From an uncultured Solirubrobacteraceae bacterium (GTDB lineage Bacteria; Actinomycetota; Thermoleophilia; Solirubrobacterales; Solirubrobacteraceae): DNA of 64,000 nucleotides. The notes under the pieces are model-generated. The model made no database searches. It was given only the letters and a program-made list of their open reading frames with translations, and was not told where the DNA came from. Positions 58,249 through 64,000 of the stretch are shown here, piece by piece. The translations under genes and the position numbers were made by a program. The first letter of the stretch is position 1; every line of letters begins with the position of its first letter. Location of the stretch: contig CADCVQ010000160.1 of NCBI GenBank assembly GCA_902806175.1, forward strand, positions 1-64,000. Reading direction: 5' to 3'.

Positions 58249-61200
58249 ATGACGCTTCGCAAGACAAGCCTCGCCGCGATCACGGCAGCCGCCGTCCTGC
58301 TCGGTCTCGTTCCCGCCGCTCAGGCCGAGCTCCGTGTCAGCCCGAACTTCAACCTCGCCTCTGACCCCAGTGCGTTCCGCGCCCGCGACCAGATCGGCCT
58401 CGCCGTCAAACCCAGCGACCGCGACCACGTCGTCGCGATCAACGCGAACTACCTGGACCTCGAATGTGAGGCCAGCGTGAGCACGGACGGCGGGACCACG
58501 TGGAGCGACGCCACTCCGCTCCTGCCGCCCGACCCGGGGCCGGGGGAGACCCCGTTCAGCAAGCGCTGCAACTTCCATCAGTCGGTGCAGTTCGGCAAGG
58601 GGGACAACGTCTACGCGATCGTCACCGCCTCGCGGACCGCGCCGAGCTCGCCGGACGCCGCCGTGCTCATCTACAAGTCCGCGAACGGCGGCGCGACATG
58701 GGGGCGCGGCATCGTCGCGATGCCCGCCGGCCCTGGCAGCAGCGACCCCGTCGCATCGCCTTCGCCGGGGCCGAGCTACACGCGCCCAGGTCTCGCGGTC
58801 GACCCAGGCGTGGGCGCCGCCGCGGACAAGGTCTACGCCATCGGCCGCGACTTCGTCGGCACGGGCAACGGCGGAAGCGCGAGCGATCCGGCGCCGTACA
58901 ACTGCACGTCGGGCTGCGGCTCGGTGAAGGTGGCCGTCTCCACCGACAGTGGGTCGTCGTACGGGACGCCGGTCAACGTCAGTCCGGTGGGGCTCAACGC
59001 CCAAGACCCGCCGGTCGCGGTCGTCAACGACGACGGCTCCGTCACGGTCGCGTGGCGCCAGTCAGGTCAGGGGTCGCCGTCGCCGACGAACCCCTCGAAC
59101 GTCGGGCGCCTGCAGGTGTCGCGCTCGGCTGCCCCCGGCGTGGCCGGATCCTGGAGCACGCCGGTCGACGTCGCGGGCGTCAGGAACACCGGCGGCAACA
59201 CGCATCTCATTCCCACCACCTGGCGCGAAGGCGTCACAGGGACCTCGACGACCGCGACCTATCCGCGCGTCGCCACCGACCCCACGCGGCCCGGTTGGAT
59301 CTACATGGTCTATGGCCAGACGCCGCCGGGCCCGACTGAACCGGCGGGTGGATACCAGGGCAGCGACCATTTCATCGGCTACGACATCCAGGTCTGGTTC
59401 CAGCGGTCCAAGGACCGAGGCCTGACGTGGTCGCGACCGCAGCGGGTCAGTGATCCGGCGGAGGTGCCGGGCACCCTGATCCACCAGACCCGCCAGCCGA
59501 ACATCGGCGTCTCGCCGGGCGGCCGCGTCAACGTCGTCTGGCAGGATCGCCGCCACTGGTACCAGAGCGGGATGCCGTTCCCCGGCGACACGGCCGCGGC
59601 CCGGGCCATCAACGACGCCTCGATGGAACGTCAGTGCACGTACTCGCACAGCTTCTGTGAGGACATCCGCCTCGGCGACACGTACTACGCCTATTCGGAG
59701 AACGGCGGAGACACGTTCTCGCCGGACATCCGCATCAACGACCGCTCGCACAACAACGACGTCGGCTATGACACGCGACCGGCATCCGGGTACTGGTCCT
59801 GGGGGCCGCAGGTCGTCACGGTCGGCGGCGGCCAGCTCCTGATCGGCTGGATGGACTCGCGCGAGGGCAACTGGGACACCGACACCGAGGACTTCTACCT
59901 CGCCAAGGTCAACCACAACGCCACCGGCGCCGACCCGCAGACGACCGTCGAGCAGCCCGATGCGATCGCGCGTTCGGTCGCGCTGTCGAAGCTCGGGTAC
60001 ATGGGCGGCAACGAGGGCGCGCTCGTCGGCGGGGCGCGGGATCCCGCCAACGCGGGACTCGCCAACCCGATCCCCGGCGGCGTCTCCTCGAGGAACGCCT
60101 CAGCCGTCGTCATCGTCAACCAGAACGACGTCGCGGGCGCGATGGCGGGCACGGTGCTCGCCCGCGCGAACCCCGGCCCGGTCCTGCTGTCGCCGTCCGC
60201 AGGCCTGCCGGCCAGTGTCAAGGACGAGATCGCCCGGATCAGGCCGGCCCGCGCGTTCATCATCGGGAACACCGACAGCCTGTCTGACCAGGTGGCCGTC
60301 GACGTCGCGGCCGCCGCCGGGATCCTCCCCGGGCTGGTGACGCGCCTGTCAGCCGGCAGCGACGCGGCCATCGCCGCGCTCATCCCGCAGGAGTTCGACT
60401 ATCGGGTGCAGGCCGAGAAGGACGCTGACGTCCCGGCGTTCGACGCGGCCGTGATCGCGAACCCGGCGACGCCGGACGCCGCGGCGGCCGTCGGGCTGGC
60501 CGCGGCGCGCCGGCTACCGATGCTGTACGTGGGCGCGAACGCGGTCCCGACCGAGACGCTGAACGCGCTGAACGCGATGGACATCAAGAAGCTGATCATC
60601 GTCGGCGGCACCGACGACGTCAGTGCCGGGGTGCAGTCGCAGCTCGATGCTCTCGACAAGGTCACCGAGCCGGTGACCCGGCGCGGCGGCGCCACGCAGT
60701 ACGACACCTCCAGGGGGGTCGTGGCGGAGTCCGCGGCGCGCGGTATGCCCAGCAACGTGGTCTATGTCGCCAACGGCGCCGAGCCCATGGATGCAACGTT
60801 GCTCGGCGGCGTGGTCGCACGGGCCACGGGCATGCTGATGCTCGCCCCGACGCCGCTGGGCGGCACGGCGGCGGGCCAGGCAGCGGACTTCGGCCTGAGC
60901 GGGATAGACCGATACGTGCTGCTCGTGGCGCCCTCGCCGCCGCCGCCGCTACCGCCACCGCCCGATGAGGTGCCGCCGCCACCGCCGCCCGCTCCGGCGC
61001 CGCCACCGCCGCCGTCTCCGGCGCCGCCACCGCCGCCCGGGACCGGGCCGGCAGCGAGCAGGCCGGTGCTGAGCAGGGTGTCCCTGACCCGCAAGTCCTT
61101 CCGGGCGCTGCTCGGGACGACGATCCGGCTCACGCTGTCCGAGGACGCCAAGGTGTCGATCGTCGTGGCGCAGCGCAGCGCCGGCCGGCGCAGGGGCTCA

Positions 61201-61431
61201 CGGTGCGTCGCCCTCACGCCCGCCACGCGCAGGAGCAGGCCCTGCGTGCGCTACGTCAAGCGCGGGACGTTGACGACCAGCCGCAAGAAGGGCGCGAACT
61301 CGGTCCGGTTCACGGCCCGAGTCGCAGGGCGGCGCCTGAGGCCGGGCAGCTACCGGTTCACGTTGCGTGCCACCGACGCCGGCGGTCTGCGCTCCAACGT
61401 CGTCAACGTGACGTTCCGGGTGGTGCGCTGA
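58249..61431 (+). CDS. Large secreted Asp-box / cell-wall-binding (CWB2) protein
   Basis: A 1060-residue exported protein. Signal peptide (1-26); residues 30-560 carry Asp-box (BNR/sialidase-like) repeats such as STDGGTTW, SANGGATW, SKDRGLTW and SENGGDTF; residues 570-890 resemble CWB2 repeats (ARSVALSKLGY, AVVIVNQNDVAGAMAGTVLA, RAFIIGNTDSLSDQVA), which bind cell-wall polymers; then a Pro-rich linker (about 895-940) and a Lys/Arg-rich beta-sandwich. GAGGTGA precedes the ATG. No catalytic sialidase triad could be assigned, so a propeller adhesin is likelier than an enzyme. Confidence 0.82.
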   Translation: MTLRKTSLAAITAAAVLLGLVPAAQAELRVSPNFNLASDPSAFRARDQIGLAVKPSDRDHVVAINANYLDLECEASVSTDGGTTWSDATPLLPPDPGPGETPFSKRCNFHQSVQFGKGDNVYAIVTASRTAPSSPDAAVLIYKSANGGATWGRGIVAMPAGPGSSDPVASPSPGPSYTRPGLAVDPGVGAAADKVYAIGRDFVGTGNGGSASDPAPYNCTSGCGSVKVAVSTDSGSSYGTPVNVSPVGLNAQDPPVAVVNDDGSVTVAWRQSGQGSPSPTNPSNVGRLQVSRSAAPGVAGSWSTPVDVAGVRNTGGNTHLIPTTWREGVTGTSTTATYPRVATDPTRPGWIYMVYGQTPPGPTEPAGGYQGSDHFIGYDIQVWFQRSKDRGLTWSRPQRVSDPAEVPGTLIHQTRQPNIGVSPGGRVNVVWQDRRHWYQSGMPFPGDTAAARAINDASMERQCTYSHSFCEDIRLGDTYYAYSENGGDTFSPDIRINDRSHNNDVGYDTRPASGYWSWGPQVVTVGGGQLLIGWMDSREGNWDTDTEDFYLAKVNHNATGADPQTTVEQPDAIARSVALSKLGYMGGNEGALVGGARDPANAGLANPIPGGVSSRNASAVVIVNQNDVAGAMAGTVLARANPGPVLLSPSAGLPASVKDEIARIRPARAFIIGNTDSLSDQVAVDVAAAAGILPGLVTRLSAGSDAAIAALIPQEFDYRVQAEKDADVPAFDAAVIANPATPDAAAAVGLAAARRLPMLYVGANAVPTETLNALNAMDIKKLIIVGGTDDVSAGVQSQLDALDKVTEPVTRRGGATQYDTSRGVVAESAARGMPSNVVYVANGAEPMDATLLGGVVARATGMLMLAPTPLGGTAAGQAADFGLSGIDRYVLLVAPSPPPPLPPPPDEVPPPPPPAPAPPPPPSPAPPPPPGTGPAASRPVLSRVSLTRKSFRALLGTTIRLTLSEDAKVSIVVAQRSAGRRRGSRCVALTPATRRSRPCVRYVKRGTLTTSRKKGANSVRFTARVAGRRLRPGSYRFTLRATDAGGLRSNVVNVTFRVVR

Positions 61432-61442
61432 TCGGTGAGACC

Positions 61443-61471
61443 GTACCCGCGCGGCAGTGCCGCGCGGGTAC
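61443..61471 (+). terminator. Hairpin terminator
   Basis: A perfect 14-bp inverted repeat (GTACCCGCGCGGCA and its complement) around a single G, 11 nt after the stop of the 1060-aa gene; no U-tract. Confidence 0.75.
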
Positions 61472-61497
61472 CGGTCGTCTCCCGAAACCTGCTGCGG

Positions 61498-61503
61498 TAG
61501 GGT
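61498..61503 (+). promoter_or_regulatory. -10 box (TAGGGT) for the RCC1 gene
   Basis: TAGGGT ends 7 nt before the ATG at 61511, right after the upstream terminator; leaderless start predicted. Confidence 0.5.
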
Positions 61504-61510
61504 CGCGACG

Positions 61511-63547
61511 ATGAGGAGCACGTGGTTGTCTCAGCCGGCCGGAGGGCGCGCGCCGCGGGCGGTCGTGCTGCTGGTCACGGTGGTCGCCGCGGTCGCAGCG
61601 GTTCTCCTTCCGGGCGGAGCGGCGGCAGACCAGGCTTCGCAGCCGGCATCGCCCGAGGCCGGGTTCATCGCGACCGGCAACTTCCACAGCTGCGCGGTGC
61701 TCGCCGGCGCGGTGCGCTGCTGGGGCTTCGGCGGGCACGGCGCGCTCGGCTACGGCAACACGACGAGCATCGGCGACGACGACGCACCCGATGCGGCGGG
61801 GCCGGTTGCCCTCGGCGCGGGACGGACGGCGGTCGCGGTCGCCGCCGGCAGCGTGCACACGTGCGCGTTGCTCGACAACGGCACCGTGCGCTGCTGGGGC
61901 TTCGGCGGCGACGGGCGGCTCGGGTACGGCAACACCCTGACCATCGGCGACGACGAGACCCCCGCCTCGCTCCCCGCGGGGGTCAATCTCGGGCCCGGGC
62001 GCACCGCCAAGGCGATCACCGCCGGCAGCGGCCACACGTGCGCGATCCTCGAGGACGACACGGTTCGCTGCTGGGGCTTCAGCCTCGACGGCCGTCTCGG
62101 CTACGGCCGCACCGACAGCATCGGTGACGACGAGGCAGCGGGCTCGGCCGGGCCGGTCAATCTCGGCGCCGGGCGTACCGCCAAGGCGATCGCCGCCGGC
62201 GGCTCTCACACCTGCGCGCTCCTGGACAACGGCGGAGTTCGCTGCTGGGGTTTCGGCGGCGAGGGCCGGCTCGGATACGGGAAGACCGCCGACATCGGAC
62301 GGACGCCGGATGCCACGCCTGACACCGTCGGGCCCGTCGACCTCGGCGTGGGCCGCACCGCGACGGCGATCACCGCCGGCTTCGGGCACACGTGCGCGAT
62401 CCTCGACGACGCGACCGTGCGCTGCTGGGGCTTTGGCAGCGACGGTCGGCTCGGTACCGGCAACACGAACTCCGTGGGCGATGATGAAGTGCCGCGCATG
62501 GTCGCCCCCGTCGACCTCGGACCGGGGCGAACGGCGCGCGCGATCCACGCCGGCTCTGGCTCTGAACACACCTGCGCGATACTCGACGACGGCAGTGTGC
62601 GCTGCTGGGGCCTCGCCCTCTTCGGCCAGCTCGGATACGGCAACACGAACTCCATCGGCGATGATGAAGTGCCCCGGATGGTTGCGCCGGTCGAGCTCGG
62701 CTCCGGGCGCACTGCCACGGCGATCAGCGCCGCGCTGCAGCATACCTGCGCACGGCTCGACGACATGAGCGTGCGCTGCTGGGGGCGCGGCGCCAACGGC
62801 CGGCTCGGGTACTGCAACGAGCTCACGATCGGCGACAACGAACCGCCCTCGGCGGCGGGGCCGGTGCCGCTCGCCCAGCCGGGCATTCCGATACCGCCGG
62901 CGTGTTCGGTCGCTCCTCCCGTGTCGCCGCCGCCGCCCCCGCCGCCGGCCGAAGTACAGGTGCCGTCGCCGACGCCTCCTCCACGAGGCTCCGCGCCGGA
63001 TGATGGTCTGGCCGCCGCGCTGGCGGCGCAGCGCGCCCGCCGCACGCGCCTGCAGTCCTGTCTGCGCCGTGTAGGACGCCGCCGCCTCGGCGACGTTCGC
63101 CGCGCGCGCCTGCTCGTCGGCTCCCGGCGCCGTGTCGCTCTGCTGGTAGCCGGCAAGCGCGCTGCGCGAGGGCGCGCAGCGTGCCTGCGGCGCGAGGGGC
63201 GCGTTCCCGGGCGCGTGAGCCGGCTCACCGCCGTCGCGACCGGCAGCGGCAGCGTCCGGCTTTCGTTCCGCGTGGCCGGGACGGACGGCGCCAGGCAGCC
63301 GGCGGCGCGCCGCTATGTCATCAAGCAGTCGCTGCGCCCGATCCGCACCGCGCGGGACTTCTCACGGGCATTCTCCTTGTGCAAGGGCCGGTGCTCGTTT
63401 GCCGTCACGAGGCTCGACACCACCGCCATCCTGAGCATCAGGAGCCTGCGGCGCAATCGCGTCTACTACTACGCCGTCGCAGCGCTCGACAACGTCTCGG
63501 GGCGCAGGGGCCCGCGCTCCGCGGCGATCAGAGTTCGCTCCCGATAA
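61511..63547 (+). CDS. Secreted RCC1-repeat beta-propeller protein
   Basis: A 678-residue exported protein: N-terminal hydrophobic signal (about 1-41), then seven RCC1 repeats, each with an HTCA(I/L)L...VRCWG core (two Cys per blade) and a GYGNT...IGDDE loop, enough for one closed seven-blade propeller; then a Pro-rich linker (about 475-505) and a basic C-terminal fibronectin-like domain (YVIKQSLRPIRTARDFSRAF). The paired cysteines suggest disulfide-stabilised blades. Binding partner unknown. Confidence 0.9.
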   Translation: MRSTWLSQPAGGRAPRAVVLLVTVVAAVAAVLLPGGAAADQASQPASPEAGFIATGNFHSCAVLAGAVRCWGFGGHGALGYGNTTSIGDDDAPDAAGPVALGAGRTAVAVAAGSVHTCALLDNGTVRCWGFGGDGRLGYGNTLTIGDDETPASLPAGVNLGPGRTAKAITAGSGHTCAILEDDTVRCWGFSLDGRLGYGRTDSIGDDEAAGSAGPVNLGAGRTAKAIAAGGSHTCALLDNGGVRCWGFGGEGRLGYGKTADIGRTPDATPDTVGPVDLGVGRTATAITAGFGHTCAILDDATVRCWGFGSDGRLGTGNTNSVGDDEVPRMVAPVDLGPGRTARAIHAGSGSEHTCAILDDGSVRCWGLALFGQLGYGNTNSIGDDEVPRMVAPVELGSGRTATAISAALQHTCARLDDMSVRCWGRGANGRLGYCNELTIGDNEPPSAAGPVPLAQPGIPIPPACSVAPPVSPPPPPPPAEVQVPSPTPPPRGSAPDDGLAAALAAQRARRTRLQSCLRRVGRRRLGDVRRARLLVGSRRRVALLVAGKRAARGRAACLRREGRVPGRVSRLTAVATGSGSVRLSFRVAGTDGARQPAARRYVIKQSLRPIRTARDFSRAFSLCKGRCSFAVTRLDTTAILSIRSLRRNRVYYYAVAALDNVSGRRGPRSAAIRVRSR

Positions 63548-63898
63548 ATGGAAGCGGCCGGCGTATCGCGGACGCCCGCGCAGTAGGCACTCAGTACCAC
63601 GTGGGGCGAGCGGGTCGCGGTCGCGACGCGCTTGACGAGCGAGGAGAGGCGCTCAGGCCGGCGTGCGAGACGACCGACGTGAGCTAGATCGCCGGACACG
63701 ACAGCCGGGTGAGGAGGCTTCCGGCGGCGCGCTCAGCGTCGTGAACGTCATCTCGCTCGTGCTGTTGGGCATCCTCGTCCTGCTGGCGGTCTTCGCGCTC
63801 CTGCAGCGCCGCTCGCACCGACTCGGATGTCAGCCGTCCCGCGGCGTCCAGCGATCCCGCCTCGGCTTCGATCGCGCCCGTGCGGGTACCTTGGGCGG
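63548..63898. other. 351-nt spacer before treZ
   Basis: No convincing gene. A short plus-strand frame from GTG 63741 encodes a hydrophobic stretch (NVISLVLLGILVLLAVFALL) but runs on without a stop through the next gene, so it was not called. Confidence 0.4.
63887..63892 (+). promoter_or_regulatory. -10 box (TACCTT) for the gene at the right edge
   Basis: TACCTT ends 6 nt before the ATG at 63899; leaderless start predicted. Confidence 0.45.
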
Positions 63899-64000
63899 AT
63901 GTCGGAGGCCATCGAGCTTTATCCATGGGAGCGCCGGCTCGGCGCGACTGCGCTCGATGACGGGATCGTCGAGTTCCGCGTCTGGGCGCTCGGCGCCGAG
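63899..64000 (+). CDS. treZ: Probable malto-oligosyltrehalose trehalohydrolase, N-terminal fragment
   Basis: Only 34 residues are visible before the window ends: MSEAIELYPWERRLGATALD and GIVEFRVWALGAE. The GA..L..G...FRVWA pattern is the start of the N-terminal E-set domain of TreZ and related GH13 enzymes. TreZ releases trehalose from maltooligosyl-trehalose, a second trehalose route beside TreS. GlgX or another GH13 member cannot be excluded from so short a piece. Confidence 0.55.
   Translation, partial: MSEAIELYPWERRLGATALDDGIVEFRVWALGAE

Noticed and set aside
63684-63926. Minus-strand 80-codon frame near the right edge
   Set aside because: Overlaps the treZ start and its leaderless promoter, with no motif or start signal.

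Overview
The window is a contiguous stretch of very GC-rich bacterial chromosome. Secreted proteins with C-terminal Arg/Lys-rich beta-sandwich modules, a GlgE-type glucan operon, a GlcDEF glycolate oxidase and many genes apparently read from leaderless transcripts point to a high-GC actinobacterium, most likely class Thermoleophilia (Solirubrobacterales, Conexibacter/Patulibacter-like). That placement is inference; no rRNA gene is present. Gene density is high, start/stop overlaps of the ATGA/GTGA type are common, and no prophage, plasmid origin or CRISPR array was seen.

Layout. 0-14 kb: the 3' end of holB, a PHP phosphoesterase, glycerate kinase, tRNA-Thr(CGU) with a small gene starting 2 nt after it, a UBP-type zinc finger gene, then glcD-glcE-glcF, which with glycerate kinase makes a glycolate/glyoxylate-to-glycerate salvage set; then small, secreted and nuclease genes. 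14-19 kb: two PII genes flanking amt (ammonium module), a YihY/BrkB membrane protein, and a MocR regulator divergent from a small gene across an operator-like promoter. 19-31 kb: lipoprotein, NarL-type two-component pair, methyltransferase, nitrilase-asnB pair, a translationally coupled ACP / beta-ketoacyl synthase / reductase-like trio, an ArsR-DUF899-AHSA1 operon, and an acylphosphatase-like/LigD-PE fusion. 31-36 kb: a 170-bp foldback (MITE-like) element, AlgH/YqgE with no ordinary start codon, TauE, and transferase/SGNH/methyltransferase genes.

35-43.4 kb: MalQ divergent from a compact glgE-treS-mak-glgB operon, the complete GlgE route from trehalose to branched alpha-glucan; a probable treZ begins at the right edge. 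43.4-48.5 kb: a TetR-HTH/SpoIIE-phosphatase fusion divergent from a CarH/LitR-like B12-binding MerR regulator, a decayed nucleotidyltransferase gene, a hairpin repeat cluster, and an SRPBCC-ArsR-VOC operon with a double palindromic operator. 48.6-63.5 kb: a cell-surface/secretion island with two near-duplicate membrane-anchored subtilases bracketing a secreted clan-A-type glycosidase, a 927-aa polypeptide that joins a cellulose-synthase-like GT2 to a GH26-type glycosidase, and a secreted hypothetical protein; then an IPT/TIG protein, a 1060-aa Asp-box/cell-wall-binding protein and a seven-repeat RCC1 protein.

The most distinctive points are the GT2-GH26 fusion between duplicated proteases, the pervasive TANNNT boxes 6-9 nt upstream of start codons that lack Shine-Dalgarno sequences, the tRNA whose 3' processing would create a leaderless mRNA, the divergent TetR-SpoIIE / B12-MerR pair, and the MITE-like foldback element.
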